A stretch of DNA of 64,000 nucleotides from Mesorhizobium sp. B4-1-3 (GCF_006439355.1 NZ_VFTG01000001.1:456001-520000), one strand, 5' to 3'. Counted from the stretch's first letter, positions 8,412 through 17,456 are shown. Notes: a model not told the origin generated them from the letters alone. Program-made: numbers and translations.

Positions 8412-9707
8412 TCAACCTTGCAGCAAAGCCTCAATCGCAGCGGCAATGCGCAGCAGATGTTTGTCATCCCCATGCCTGCCCACCAGCATCAGTCCGGTCG
8501 GCAGTTTGGTGCCGGGCATCGGCAGCGAGATCGCGCAGAGGTCGAACTGGTTGGCGACCTGCGTGTTGCGCAGGAGCAGCCCTTCGGTCCTGTCGCGCAG
8601 CACTTCGTCGCCGGCCATGGCGGCAATGGAGGGCGCGACCATCGGCACGGTCGGCAATGCCAGAACATCGACCGTGTCCAGCCGTTCCGCCATGGCCGCC
8701 ACCAGCTCGCCGCGACGGCGGATCGTGCGGATATAGTCGGAAGCGGGAACAGCCAGCGCGCGCGACAATGGCCCAGTGACGTGCGGATCGACGGGCACGG
8801 ATGTGTCGTTCGTCAGCCAGTCGGCATGCACTTCGGCGCCTTCCATTGAGGCGATCGTGCCGCGTCTGGTCGCCGCGCGCATCTCGGCGATGAGATCGTC
8901 GATCGGCAAATCGGCAGCGCGGGCGCCGGCTCGTCCGATCCTATCGATGCAGGCCTCGAAAGCCTCGGCGACCTCCGCTTGCGTCTCGCCGAACAACGCG
9001 CCGCGCGGGATGCCGATGCGCAAGGTCGCGAGCGGGGCAAGCTGAAGCACTGTCGGCTCTTCTCCGGCCATGACCGCATCGACGACCGCGCAATCGGCGA
9101 CGCTGCGGGCAAGCGGGCCGATCGAATCCAGCGTCATCGACAGCGGAAAGGCGCCGGCCAAGGGTACGCGCCGCGCCGTCGGCTTGAAGCCGACGACGCC
9201 GTTGAGCGAGGCCGGGATGCGCACCGAGCCGCCGGTGTCCGACCCGATCGATATGTCGCTCGTGCCCTCGCCCACCGCAACGCCGGCCCCGGACGACGAG
9301 CCGCCCGGGATCAGGCCGGCATCGGCGGCATTGCCCGGCGTGCCGTAATGCGGATTGTCGCCGATCGCGGTGAAGGCGAACTCGGTCATGTTGGTCTTGC
9401 CGAGGATGACCGCGCCCGCCTGGCGCAGCCTTTGCACGATCACCGCATCCCGTGTCGCCGGCGCCGCGCCCGCCCGGATCAGCGACCCGGCCGTCGTCGG
9501 CCCGCCGGCGACATCGAACAGGTCCTTGATCGAGACGATGCGCCCGTCGAGCGGACCGAGGCTCAAACCGGCCTTGCCGCGGGCGTCGGATGCGTCGGCG
9601 GCCGCCCGCGCGGCCTCGGCATAGAGCTTCACGTAGACCTTCTCGTCGGCCGCGCGATTGGCAAGACGTGACAGGATGATTTCGAGATGGTCGCGGACGG
9701 ATTGCAT
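8412..9707 (-). CDS. Amidase (amidase signature family)
   Basis: The 431-aa protein has the Ser-cisSer-Lys triad of the family: Lys in VSIKDLFDV, the Gly/Ser-rich signature GGSSSGAGVAVGEG, and the nucleophile Ser in SDTGGSVRIPAS. Members hydrolyse amides to acid and ammonia; GatA is one branch, but no GatB/C partner is nearby. I start at MQSVRD (9707). The frame stays open to 10052, but that part overlaps the divergent GFA gene and has no family similarity. Substrate unknown. Confidence 0.85.
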   Translation of the reverse strand: MQSVRDHLEIILSRLANRAADEKVYVKLYAEAARAAADASDARGKAGLSLGPLDGRIVSIKDLFDVAGGPTTAGSLIRAGAAPATRDAVIVQRLRQAGAVILGKTNMTEFAFTAIGDNPHYGTPGNAADAGLIPGGSSSGAGVAVGEGTSDISIGSDTGGSVRIPASLNGVVGFKPTARRVPLAGAFPLSMTLDSIGPLARSVADCAVVDAVMAGEEPTVLQLAPLATLRIGIPRGALFGETQAEVAEAFEACIDRIGRAGARAADLPIDDLIAEMRAATRRGTIASMEGAEVHADWLTNDTSVPVDPHVTGPLSRALAVPASDYIRTIRRRGELVAAMAERLDTVDVLALPTVPMVAPSIAAMAGDEVLRDRTEGLLLRNTQVANQFDLCAISLPMPGTKLPTGLMLVGRHGDDKHLLRIAAAIEALLQG

Positions 9708-9824
9708 TTTCGATGTCGGGCCTTGCAAAGTTGCAGCGTCTTTCAGGCACGGCCTGATTTGGGCCGGCGAAGAGATAACCCGGCAAGTGTGCCTTTGCAC
9801 CCTGCCAGCGATGGGAAGATGCTG

Positions 9825-10172
9825 ATGCTGTACAAAGGCAGCTGCCACTGCGGCAAGGTGGCGTTCGAGGTCAAAGGTGAGATCGGCGGCGTGGTGCGCT
9901 GCAACTGCTCGATCTGCAGGCGCAAGGGCGCGCTGCTGTGGGCCGTGCCGCATGAGAAGCTCAGTCTGGTCGCTTGGGGCGACGATCTCGGCCGCTACAC
10001 TTTCGGCAAGGCCCAGATCGCGCATCGATTCTGCCGCACCTGCGGCATCCATCCGTTTGCCGAAGACGTCGGCGAAGGCAGCGAACGGTCCGCCTATATC
10101 AACGTCAACTGCCTGGAAGACGTTGATCTTGCCGGCGTCGAAGTGTTCGAGTTCGACGGCCGCTCGGCCTGA
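9825..10172 (+). CDS. GFA (CENP-V/Mss4-like) zinc-binding protein
   Basis: This 115-aa protein has the GFA fold. Its zinc cysteines are seen as CHCG near residue 8, CNCSIC near 32 and CRTCG near 73. The family is named after glutathione-dependent formaldehyde-activating enzyme, but most members are uncharacterised. The ATG at 9825 lies 6 nt from a GGGAAG Shine-Dalgarno; an ATG at 9819 abuts it and is less likely. It is divergent from the amidase and convergent with the MFS gene, separated from the latter by a strong terminator hairpin. Confidence 0.82.
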   Translation: MLYKGSCHCGKVAFEVKGEIGGVVRCNCSICRRKGALLWAVPHEKLSLVAWGDDLGRYTFGKAQIAHRFCRTCGIHPFAEDVGEGSERSAYINVNCLEDVDLAGVEVFEFDGRSA

Positions 10173-10193
10173 TTACCGGTGCCGGTAGCATCG

Positions 10194-10240
10194 GCCCTCC
10201 CGACATCGGCCCGGCGCCGCCGGGCCGATGTCGGGAGGGC
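10194..10240. terminator. Bidirectional terminator, 23-bp perfect palindrome
   Basis: Arms 10194-10216 and 10218-10240 are exact reverse complements (GCCCTCCCGACATCGG... and its mirror) with a single central base. The hairpin lies between the ends of the convergent GFA and MFS genes. No long T-run follows, so termination efficiency is uncertain. Confidence 0.7.
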
Positions 10241-10252
10241 GAGCAGGCTTGC

Positions 10253-11470
10253 CTACTCGGCGGCCTGCTTCGGTCCCATCAGGAAGGCCACCAGCGCCGC
10301 GAGCAAGGTCGCCACGCCGCCATAGGCGAAGGCGCTTGCAACACCGGCATGATCGACCAGCAGGCCGCCGACGATGGCGCCGAGCGCGATCGCCACCTGG
10401 AAGGTCGCGACCATCAGCCCGCCGGCGCTCTCGGCCTGGTCGGGCGCGGCGCGCACCAGCCAGGTCTGCAGGCCGACCGGCACGGCGCCGAAGGCGAAGC
10501 CCCAGGTGGTGACGGCGACCGCCGCCGTTATCGGCGAGGCGCCTAGCAGAAGCAGCGTCGCCGCCGACAGGGCGATCAGCAGCGGTGCCAGGCCGACGGC
10601 CATCTTCAAATTACGCTCGGCGAGAAACGCGCCGGCGAAATTGCCGAAGAAACCGCCGATGCCATAGGCAAGCAGCACCAGCGAGATGGTCTCGATCGGC
10701 ATCACCGGCACCGTCTCCAGGAACGGCCGCACATAGGTGAAGCCGGCGAACTGACCGGACGCGACCAGCAGCACCACCAGCAGCGCAATGCGGATCATCG
10801 GCCGCTTCAGCACCTCGACCAGCGTGCGGAAGCTCGCCACGGCCGTCGGCGGCAGGCTGGGAAGCGTGGCGAGCTGCACCAGAAGCGCCAGCGCGCCGAC
10901 GACCGCCGCCATCATGAAGGCGGTGCGCCAACCCCAGATGTCGCCGACATAGGCGCCGACCGGAGCTGCGGTCACGGTGGCGACCGAGACACCGGTCAGG
11001 ATGATCGACATGGCGCGCGGCATCAGCCGCATCGGCACGAGCCTGAGCGCCATGGCCGCCGACATCGACCAGAAACCGCCGAGCGCGACGCCGAGCACGA
11101 CGCGGGCGAGAAGCAGCATGGTGAGCGAGGAGGCGAAGGCGGCGACGAGGTTGGAGACGATCAGAAGGACGGAGAGGATCCACATTACATACCGCCGGTC
11201 GAGCCGCTTGGTGACGATCGCCATGGTCGGCGCGGCGATCGCACCGACAACGGCCGTCGCGGTCACCGCCTGACCGGCGGCGCCTTCACTGACGCCGAGG
11301 TCCTGCGCCAGCCGCGTCAACAGGCTGGCGGGCAGGAATTCGGCGGTCACCAGGCCGAAAACACCGAGCGCCAGCGAGACCACCGCGCCCCAGGCAGGTT
11401 CACTTCGTTCTTCTGGTTCGGCTCTGTCGAGGACAGCGGCGTCGATGGCGCCTGTGGCGGGCTCGATCAT
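10253..11470 (-). CDS. MFS drug/metabolite efflux transporter (DHA1-like)
   Basis: The 405-aa inner-membrane protein has about 12 hydrophobic helices. It carries the MFS motif-A-like loop TKRLDRRYVM between TM2 and TM3 and the motif-C-like GVSVATVTAAPVGAYVG in TM5, the antiporter signature of 12-TM efflux pumps. A charged, unusually long cytoplasmic N-terminus (about 25 residues) precedes TM1. It probably exports a small organic compound by proton exchange. It is divergent from the AraC regulator at 11562, with tandem repeats between them, so AraC control is likely. Confidence 0.83.
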   Translation of the reverse strand: MIEPATGAIDAAVLDRAEPEERSEPAWGAVVSLALGVFGLVTAEFLPASLLTRLAQDLGVSEGAAGQAVTATAVVGAIAAPTMAIVTKRLDRRYVMWILSVLLIVSNLVAAFASSLTMLLLARVVLGVALGGFWSMSAAMALRLVPMRLMPRAMSIILTGVSVATVTAAPVGAYVGDIWGWRTAFMMAAVVGALALLVQLATLPSLPPTAVASFRTLVEVLKRPMIRIALLVVLLVASGQFAGFTYVRPFLETVPVMPIETISLVLLAYGIGGFFGNFAGAFLAERNLKMAVGLAPLLIALSAATLLLLGASPITAAVAVTTWGFAFGAVPVGLQTWLVRAAPDQAESAGGLMVATFQVAIALGAIVGGLLVDHAGVASAFAYGGVATLLAALVAFLMGPKQAAE

Positions 11471-11488
11471 GACAAATCTCCGGTGAGT

Positions 11489-11520
11489 TGCAGCGCAACA
11501 TTTGGACTGCAGTGCAACAT
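11489..11520. promoter_or_regulatory. Tandem 13-bp direct repeats between MFS and AraC genes
   Basis: TGCAGCGCAACAT (11489-11501) and TGCAGTGCAACAT (11508-11520) match at 12 of 13 bases and lie 19 bp apart, start to start. Direct repeats about two helical turns apart are typical binding sites for an AraC-type activator. They sit in the short divergent promoter region. Confidence 0.55.
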
Positions 11521-11561
11521 AGGGAGTGACTATCTGGAGTTTCCATGCTAGAAACGCCGAA

Positions 11562-12530
11562 ATGAATTACAATTCGTCCAAATCCGTTTTAGAGACGTCG
11601 GGCGACCCGCTCACCGACATGTTGCGTGGCTTGCGCCTCGACGGCGTCGACTATGGCCGCTGCGTACTGGGTGAGCCCTGGGCCGTTTCCTTCCCAGCTC
11701 AGAAGGCTGCGCGCTTCCATTTCATCGGACAGCAGGGCTGCTGGCTGTTCTCGCCGGCGAAGGAATGGATCGAGCTCTCGGTGGGCGACGCGCTGCTGAT
11801 CCCGCGCGGCGCCGAGCATGTGCTGGCGAGCGCGCCCGGCGTGCCGCCGGTGCCGATCGGCCGCTACACGATCGAGCCGGTGTGCGAGAACATCTACGAT
11901 GTCTCGAACGGCTGCGACGGCTGCAAGACCCTGCTGTTTTGCGGCTCGATGCATTTCAACCTCGACGGCTCGCATCCGCTGCTGGAGATGATGCCGGACC
12001 TCATGCAGGCGCATAAGCTGATGGCGAATGCCCCCGGCATCCAGCACCTGCTCGACGGGATGGCCGGCGAGGTGACGATGGACCGGGTCGGCTCCGGCGG
12101 CATCCTCGCCCGCCTGGCCGATGTGCTCGCCGCCACCATCATCCGCTCCTGGGTGGAAAATGGCTGCGGCGATGCCACCGGATGGATCGCCGCCGTGCGC
12201 AACCCGGACGTCGGCAAGGTGCTCGCCGCCATTCACCTGCAGCCGGAGCGCGACTGGACGGTGGAGGCGCTGGCAAGGATGATGGGCGCCTCGCGCTCCG
12301 CCTTCGCGCAACGCTTCGCCACCGTGGTCGGCGAGACGCCGGCTAAGTATGTCCTGCGCGTGCGTATGCACCAGGCAAGGCAATGGCTTGGCCGCGACGG
12401 CATGCGGGTCTCGGTCGCGGCCTCGAGATTGGGCTACGATTCGGAAGCCTCCTTCAGCCGCGCCTTCAAGCGGGTGATGGGCGTGGCACCGAGCCATTTC
12501 CGTCACACCGGCGCCGAGGAGCAATCCTGA
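11562..12530 (+). CDS. AraC family transcriptional regulator with N-terminal cupin domain
   Basis: The 322-aa regulator has an N-terminal cupin-like sensor (residues about 15-190). Its CDGCKTLLFCGSMHFN segment contains three cysteines that could bind a metal or sense oxidants. The C-terminal double helix-turn-helix (about 215-315) includes VEALARMMGASRSAFAQRF and the second HTH motif RLGYDSEASFSRAFKR. Related AraC proteins control a neighbouring MFS pump. The ATG at 11562 is chosen; a GTG at 11526 in the same frame is possible but overlaps the likely promoter. Confidence 0.87.
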   Translation: MNYNSSKSVLETSGDPLTDMLRGLRLDGVDYGRCVLGEPWAVSFPAQKAARFHFIGQQGCWLFSPAKEWIELSVGDALLIPRGAEHVLASAPGVPPVPIGRYTIEPVCENIYDVSNGCDGCKTLLFCGSMHFNLDGSHPLLEMMPDLMQAHKLMANAPGIQHLLDGMAGEVTMDRVGSGGILARLADVLAATIIRSWVENGCGDATGWIAAVRNPDVGKVLAAIHLQPERDWTVEALARMMGASRSAFAQRFATVVGETPAKYVLRVRMHQARQWLGRDGMRVSVAASRLGYDSEASFSRAFKRVMGVAPSHFRHTGAEEQS

Positions 12531-12632
12531 CATCCGGCAGGCTGCCCGCTGGAGGAATGGCCAAATCTTTTGGACGACGCGCCATTCCCCGCCGGTCGGG
12601 ACAGCATAAGCTCGATGGCGGAGGAAACCGCC

Positions 12633-13064
12633 ATGCCCAATCATCTTGCATCGCTTACGGTTGCGGCACTTGCCATCCTGCCGGGCCGGGCTTTCGCGCT
12701 GGAAGACAGCTACCTGTCCGCCGACAAGATTCCTTATGCCGTCGAGGCGCCCGGCCAGCCGCAGCGGCTTGGTCGGCTGTGGGGCGAGCGCGCGGAGGGA
12801 CCGGCCGGCACGCTGCTGAAAGTTCCCGGCAATTGGCGCGCGCCAGTCCACGCCCATACGGCCGATTACCGCGCCGTGGTCATCAAGGGCCTTTGGGCGC
12901 ACTGGCAGATGCAGGGCGGCGAAGCCACCAAGGTTAAGTTGCCGCCCGGCTCCTACTGGACCCAGAAGGCCAACGAGATGCATGACGACGCCTGCCTGTC
13001 AGACACCGAATGCGTCATCCTGCTGATCAACGACGCGCCTTACGACACCTATCTGCCGAAGTAA
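12633..13064 (+). CDS. DUF4437-like cupin-type exported protein
   Basis: The 143-aa protein begins with a short hydrophobic leader (LTVAALAILPGRAFA) suggesting export. The mature part has cupin-like strands: LLKVPGNWRAPVHAHTADYR carries two His residues that could bind a metal, followed by the PPGSYWTQKANEMHDD loop. The start follows a GGAGG Shine-Dalgarno at the right spacing. Function is unknown. It is convergent with the sugar-importer operon. Confidence 0.65.
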   Translation: MPNHLASLTVAALAILPGRAFALEDSYLSADKIPYAVEAPGQPQRLGRLWGERAEGPAGTLLKVPGNWRAPVHAHTADYRAVVIKGLWAHWQMQGGEATKVKLPPGSYWTQKANEMHDDACLSDTECVILLINDAPYDTYLPK

Positions 13065-13084
13065 GCCAGCAGGCCGGCCGGTCG

Positions 13085-14188
13085 CTATCCGGCGTGACGC
13101 AGGCTCACCCCGCTGCCCTTGTCGAACATCACCACCTTTTCCGGGTTCCAGGCAAATCGCACCGGCTGTTCGATCGCGACATCGGTCCTGGCCGGCACTG
13201 TGGCCCGCAGCATCGTGTCGCCCACCCTGAGCGTCACGATCTTCTCGACGCCATGGTTTTCGACATCGTGGACCCGCGCCTCGACCGGCGCCCCGCTTTC
13301 CAGATAGACGTCCTCGGGTCGAATGCCGAAGACGAGCGGCCGACCGTCGGTCGCGCCGCTCGTCCTGCCCCCGCCAAAGGTTTTGGCCCCAGTTGACAGT
13401 GGTAGTTCGAAATTCATCGGAGCCATCACCGCGCGGTCGTTAACCAGCTTGCCGTCGATGAGGTTCATCGGCGGCGAACCGACGAAGCTCGCGACATAGG
13501 TGTCGCGCGGATTGTTGTAGATCTCCTGCGGCGTGCCGGTCTGGACGATGCGGCCATGGTTGAGCACACCGACCTTGTCACCCATCGACATGGCCTCGAT
13601 CTGGTCATGCGTGACGAACAGGAACGTGGCGCCGAGCTGCATCTGCAGGTTCTTCAGCTCCGTGCGCAGCGCCTCGCGCAGCTTGGCGTCGAGCGCCGAC
13701 AGCGGCTCGTCCATCAGGAAGACACGCGGCTTGCGCACGATCGCGCGGCCGATCGAGACGCGCTGCATCTCGCCGCCGGAAAGCCGGTCGGTCTTGCGGT
13801 CGAGCAGATGCTCGATACGAAGCGTGCGGGCGGCGCGCGCGACGCGATCCTTGATCTCGGCATCCGGCAGACGGCGGATCTTCGGCTTCAGCGGGAATTC
13901 GAGATTCTGCCGCACCGTGTAGCGCGGATAAAGCGAATATTGCTGCAGCACCAGCGCCACATCGCGTTCGGCCGCGCCCCAATCGGCGACATCGACGCCG
14001 TCGATGAAGACCTGGCCCTCGGTCGGCTTATCGAGCCCGGCGATCAGGCGCAGGGTCGTCGTCTTGCCGGCGCCCGTCTCGCCGAGTAGCACGAAGAACT
14101 CGCCGTCGGCGATGTCGAGATTGAGATTGGACAGCGCGGTGTGGTTGCCGAATGTCTTGGAGATGTTCTTCAGCTGGATATGGGCCAT
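13085..14188 (-). CDS. Sugar ABC transporter ATPase (UgpC/MalK type), second copy of the operon
   Basis: The 367-aa ATPase has Walker A GETGAGKTTTLR, the ABC signature RLSGGEMQRVSIGRA, Walker B VFLMDEPLSALD, and the H-loop VTHDQIEAM. The C-terminal third is the OB-fold regulatory domain typical of CUT1 ATPases. Its start overlaps the stop of the upstream ATPase (TAATG), so the two are translationally coupled. It powers uptake through the permeases at 15521-17387. Having two different ATPases suggests a heterodimer, as known for rhizobial glycerol (GlpST) importers. Confidence 0.9.
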   Translation of the reverse strand: MAHIQLKNISKTFGNHTALSNLNLDIADGEFFVLLGETGAGKTTTLRLIAGLDKPTEGQVFIDGVDVADWGAAERDVALVLQQYSLYPRYTVRQNLEFPLKPKIRRLPDAEIKDRVARAARTLRIEHLLDRKTDRLSGGEMQRVSIGRAIVRKPRVFLMDEPLSALDAKLREALRTELKNLQMQLGATFLFVTHDQIEAMSMGDKVGVLNHGRIVQTGTPQEIYNNPRDTYVASFVGSPPMNLIDGKLVNDRAVMAPMNFELPLSTGAKTFGGGRTSGATDGRPLVFGIRPEDVYLESGAPVEARVHDVENHGVEKIVTLRVGDTMLRATVPARTDVAIEQPVRFAWNPEKVVMFDKGSGVSLRHAG

Positions 14189-15291
14189 TACAGTCTCACT
14201 CCGAGCGACTTGCCGCTCGCGGCGTCGAAGAAATGCGCTTGCGAAGGATCGATGCGCGCATAGACCTTTTCGCCCGCGCCGCTGATGAAGCCGCTCTTGG
14301 TGCGGGCGCGCAGCATGTTGGAGCCGACTTTCAGGTCGACGATGTCGAAGGAGCCGAGCGGCTCGACGATTTGCGTTTCGACCGGCAGGAAGCCGTCCGT
14401 CGCCTCGCGGCGCACCAACACGCCCTCCGGCCTGATGCCCAAGGTGAGCTGGCCGCCGGCATGGCCGTTGAGCTTGGAAAGCAGCGCGCGCGGAAACTCG
14501 AAGCCCGCGGCCGCGTTGCCGACCGTGACCGACGCGGCCGAGCCGGTCTCGGCGACCTTGGCCTCGGCGACATTCATCACCGGGCTGCCGACGAACTGCG
14601 CGACGAAGAGGTTGGCCGGGTGGGAATAGACCTCGTCCGGCGTGCCAACCTGCTGCAGCACGCCTTCATGCATGATGACGATGCGGTCGGCGAGGCTCAT
14701 CGCCTCGATCTGGTCATGCGTCACATAGATGCTGGTCGAGCCCTGCTTGATATGCAACCGCTTGATCTCGGCGCGCATCTCCTCGCGCAGCTTGGCGTCG
14801 AGCGCGCCGATCGGCTCGTCCATCAGCATCGCCTTCGGACGCCGCACCAGCGCCCGGCCGATGGCCACGCGCTGCATGTCGCCGCCCGACAGCGCCGAGG
14901 GCTTCTTGGTGAGCAGGTCGGTGATCTGCAGCGTCTTGGCCACCGATCGCACCTCGGTGTCAATCTCGCTTCTGCTCTTGCGCGTCGCGCGCAGCGGGAA
15001 GGCGATGTTCTCGTACACGTTCATATGCGGGTAGAGCGAGAACGACTGGAACACCATGGCGATGTCGCGATCGGCCGCTTTGAGTTGCTGCACCGGCTTG
15101 CCGTCGATCAGTATGTCGCCCTGGTCGATGGTCTCCAGCCCGGCGATGGCACGCAGCGTCGTCGTCTTGCCGCAGCCCGATTGCCCGAGCAGCACGATGA
15201 ACTCGTTGTCGTCGATCTTGAGGTTCAGGTCCTTGATGACCTGGACGGCGCCGAAGAATTTCTGGACGCCGCGAAGCTCTATCTTGGTCAA
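14188..15291 (-). CDS. Sugar ABC transporter ATPase (UgpC/MalK type), first copy of the operon
   Basis: The 367-aa ATPase has Walker A GQSGCGKTTTLR, signature ALSGGDMQRVAIGRA, Walker B AMLMDEPIGALD, and H-loop VTHDQIEAM, plus the C-terminal regulatory domain. Translation must begin at TTG (15289-15291) because there is no nearby in-frame ATG. That codon overlaps the stop of the small membrane protein (TTGA), so expression probably depends on coupling. It is paired with the ATPase at 13085-14188. Confidence 0.9.
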   Translation of the reverse strand: MTKIELRGVQKFFGAVQVIKDLNLKIDDNEFIVLLGQSGCGKTTTLRAIAGLETIDQGDILIDGKPVQQLKAADRDIAMVFQSFSLYPHMNVYENIAFPLRATRKSRSEIDTEVRSVAKTLQITDLLTKKPSALSGGDMQRVAIGRALVRRPKAMLMDEPIGALDAKLREEMRAEIKRLHIKQGSTSIYVTHDQIEAMSLADRIVIMHEGVLQQVGTPDEVYSHPANLFVAQFVGSPVMNVAEAKVAETGSAASVTVGNAAAGFEFPRALLSKLNGHAGGQLTLGIRPEGVLVRREATDGFLPVETQIVEPLGSFDIVDLKVGSNMLRARTKSGFISGAGEKVYARIDPSQAHFFDAASGKSLGVRL

Positions 15292-15524
15292 TGCTGCGCC
15301 CCCGCATTATGCGCCTGCTGGCCGGCCCCGTGCCCGGTGCCGGCTTGCTCCTCGCGCGGGATCTTGGAGGTGACGTTGAAGCCGATCAGGCCGATCAGGA
15401 TGATCGTCACGCCATAGGTGTGGAGCAGCATGTTCCACGGCTGGCAGAGCGCGACGATGCCCAGCACCATCAGGATTTGCGAGCCCGGCTCCAGATATTT
15501 CTCGTTCATCGCGCGAAAGCTCAT
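15288..15524 (-). CDS. Small membrane protein of the sugar ABC operon
   Basis: The 78-aa protein has two hydrophobic helices (about ILMVLGIVALC and TIILIGLIGFNV) separated by a short loop, and a hydrophilic C-terminal tail. The ATG overlaps the permease stop (ATGA) and its own stop overlaps the TTG of the next ATPase, so it is embedded in the translation chain. Small membrane proteins in the same position are known in rhizobial glycerol importers (DUF2160/GlpU), but I see no clear sequence match. A role in importer assembly is an inference from context. Confidence 0.72.
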   Translation of the reverse strand: MSFRAMNEKYLEPGSQILMVLGIVALCQPWNMLLHTYGVTIILIGLIGFNVTSKIPREEQAGTGHGAGQQAHNAGAQH

Positions 15525-16480
15525 TTGCGGATCGCTCCGAAGGACATGCCGCGCAACAGATGGTTGCGGAGCAGGAAGGTGAAAATCGCGACCGGCAGCA
15601 GGAACAGGAACGTGCCGGCGGCAATCACCGTCCAGTCCGGCAGGCCGGAGCCGACCTGGCTCGGGATGAAAGGCGGTGCGGTCTGGGCGCGACGGTTGGT
15701 CATGATCAGCGCGAAGGCGTATTCGTTCCACGCCGTGATGAAGCAGAACACGGCCGTTGCGGCGATGCCGGTCGCGGCTTCGGGCAGCACGATCTTGAAG
15801 AAGGCTTCCATGCGCGTATAGCCGTCGACGAGCGCCGCCTCCTCATATTCCTTCGGGATCTCGTCGATGAAGCCCTTCATCAGCCAGACCGAGAAGGACA
15901 GGTTGAAGGCGGTGTAGAGGATGATCAGGCCGAGATGGGAATCGTTCAGTCCCACGGCCCGGTACATCAGGAACATCGGGATCGCGACCACCACCGGCGG
16001 CAGCATGCGCGTCGACAGGATGAAGAAGAGCAGGTCCGCCTCCCCCTTCACCTTGAAGCGCGAGAAGCCGTAGGCGGTGAATGTGCCCATGCCGACGGCA
16101 AGCACGGTCGAGGTGATCGCCACGATCAGCGAATTCATGAACCGGTTCGGATAGCCCGACCACTGCACGGCGCCCTTGCCGTCGCGCACGATCTTCTCGC
16201 CGCCGTCGAAGACGACGCGTTCCCACCACGGGGCGGCCGCGTACTCTTCCGGCGTCGGCGGGCTGCGCAGTTGCGAGCGCTTGGTGAACAGCTTGACGAA
16301 GGGCGATATCTCCGGCTGGAACACGACCGTCGGCGGGATTGTCGTGGCGAGGTTGCGCGGCTTGAAGGCCGTCGAGGCGATCCAGTAGATCGGCGCCAGG
16401 AAGATGATCGTCACCACCAGCACGGCGACGATTGCCGCGCGGTTAAAGGCGACCTCGGAAGAAGTGCGGACAGCAGCCAT
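15521..16480 (-). CDS. Carbohydrate ABC transporter permease (MalG/UgpE type)
   Basis: The 319-aa protein has about six membrane helices and the cytoplasmic EAA loop EEAALVDGYTRMEAFFKIVLPE, which docks on the ATPase. A long periplasmic segment (about residues 40-100) follows TM1, which is unusual but seen in some CUT1 permeases. It pairs with the permease at 16482-17387. Its start is separated from the upstream stop by one nucleotide. Confidence 0.9.
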   Translation of the reverse strand: MAAVRTSSEVAFNRAAIVAVLVVTIIFLAPIYWIASTAFKPRNLATTIPPTVVFQPEISPFVKLFTKRSQLRSPPTPEEYAAAPWWERVVFDGGEKIVRDGKGAVQWSGYPNRFMNSLIVAITSTVLAVGMGTFTAYGFSRFKVKGEADLLFFILSTRMLPPVVVAIPMFLMYRAVGLNDSHLGLIILYTAFNLSFSVWLMKGFIDEIPKEYEEAALVDGYTRMEAFFKIVLPEAATGIAATAVFCFITAWNEYAFALIMTNRRAQTAPPFIPSQVGSGLPDWTVIAAGTFLFLLPVAIFTFLLRNHLLRGMSFGAIRK

Positions 16481-16481
16481 C

Positions 16482-17387
16482 TCAGCGCTCCTTCACCTTG
16501 TTGAGGTATTTGACGTAGATATTGGTGATCGCCAGCACCATGATGAGCACGATATAGGCCATGGCGCAGGAGCGCCCGGTCTGCCATTCCTGAAAGGCCA
16601 TCTTGTAGAGCCGGATCGAGATCAGCTCGGCCGTCGGCTGGCTGGTCAGGATGTAGGCGAGATCAAAGGTCTTGAACGCTTCCATGGTGCGGAAGATGAC
16701 GGCGATCATCAGGATCGGCGCGACCAGCGGCAGCGTGATGCGGAAGAAAGTGTAGAACGGCCCGGCCCGGTCGATCGCAGCGGCCTCGTAAAGATGCTTC
16801 GGCACTGCCGAGAGGCCGGCAAGCGACAAGAGCATGACGAAGGGCGACCACATCCAGATGTCGGTGAGCGCGACCGCGTAGAGCGCCATCTTCGGGTCGG
16901 CCAGCCACTCGAAAGTGCCGAGCCCGAGCGCATAGTTGATGATGCCGAAAGACGGATCGTAGAGCAGCTTCCAGAACAGGCCCACCACCGCCATGGAAAG
17001 CATCATCGGCAGAAGCAGCAGCGTCGTCAGCAGCCCCTTCATCGGTATGTCGCGGTTGAGCAGCATCGCCACGCCAAAGCCGACGAAGAGCTGTCCGGCA
17101 ACCGAGATGATGACGTATTTCGCGGTGATGGCGAAGTTCGACCAGACATAGGGATCGTTGAGCAGGTCGCGATAATTCTGCAACCCGACGAAATTGGCCG
17201 GCGCATTGGTCGAGGCGCGGAAGTCGGTGAACGAGTAGCCCAGCGAATAAATCAGCGGGAAGATGTTGAAGACGATCAGGAACAGGATCGTCGGAATGAT
17301 GAACAGATTGCGGATCGAAATATCGCTGAGGCCGCGCGCCGCGGCCCGCGAGGACCTGTCGAGCGTGGTGATCATCGTGGTCGCCAA
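16482..17387 (-). CDS. Carbohydrate ABC transporter permease (MalF/UgpA type)
   Basis: The 301-aa inner-membrane protein has six predicted helices and the EAA loop YEAAAIDRAGPFYTFFRITLP. It is the partner of the MalG-type permease directly downstream. A stem-loop at 17416-17444 separates it from the binding-protein gene, which may lower permease expression relative to the binding protein. Confidence 0.9.
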   Translation of the reverse strand: MATTMITTLDRSSRAAARGLSDISIRNLFIIPTILFLIVFNIFPLIYSLGYSFTDFRASTNAPANFVGLQNYRDLLNDPYVWSNFAITAKYVIISVAGQLFVGFGVAMLLNRDIPMKGLLTTLLLLPMMLSMAVVGLFWKLLYDPSFGIINYALGLGTFEWLADPKMALYAVALTDIWMWSPFVMLLSLAGLSAVPKHLYEAAAIDRAGPFYTFFRITLPLVAPILMIAVIFRTMEAFKTFDLAYILTSQPTAELISIRLYKMAFQEWQTGRSCAMAYIVLIMVLAITNIYVKYLNKVKER

Positions 17388-17415
17388 AACCCTGCTCCGG
17401 ATGCTTGAAAAACAA

Positions 17416-17444
17416 ACGGAGGAGGCTTTTGAGGCCTCCTCCGT
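17416..17444 (-). terminator. Intra-operon stem-loop between binding protein and permease genes
   Basis: Arms ACGGAGGAGGC (17416-17426) and GCCTCCTCCGT (17434-17444) form a perfect 11-bp stem with a 7-nt loop. On the minus strand it is followed by TTGTTTTTC. Such hairpins downstream of binding-protein genes usually act as partial terminators or mRNA stabilisers. Confidence 0.65.
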
Positions 17445-17456
17445 GAGGTATGCCGA

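Noticed and set aside
9708..10052. N-terminal extension of the amidase by 115 codons
   Set aside because: It overlaps the divergent GFA gene with clear zinc motifs and has no amidase-family content.
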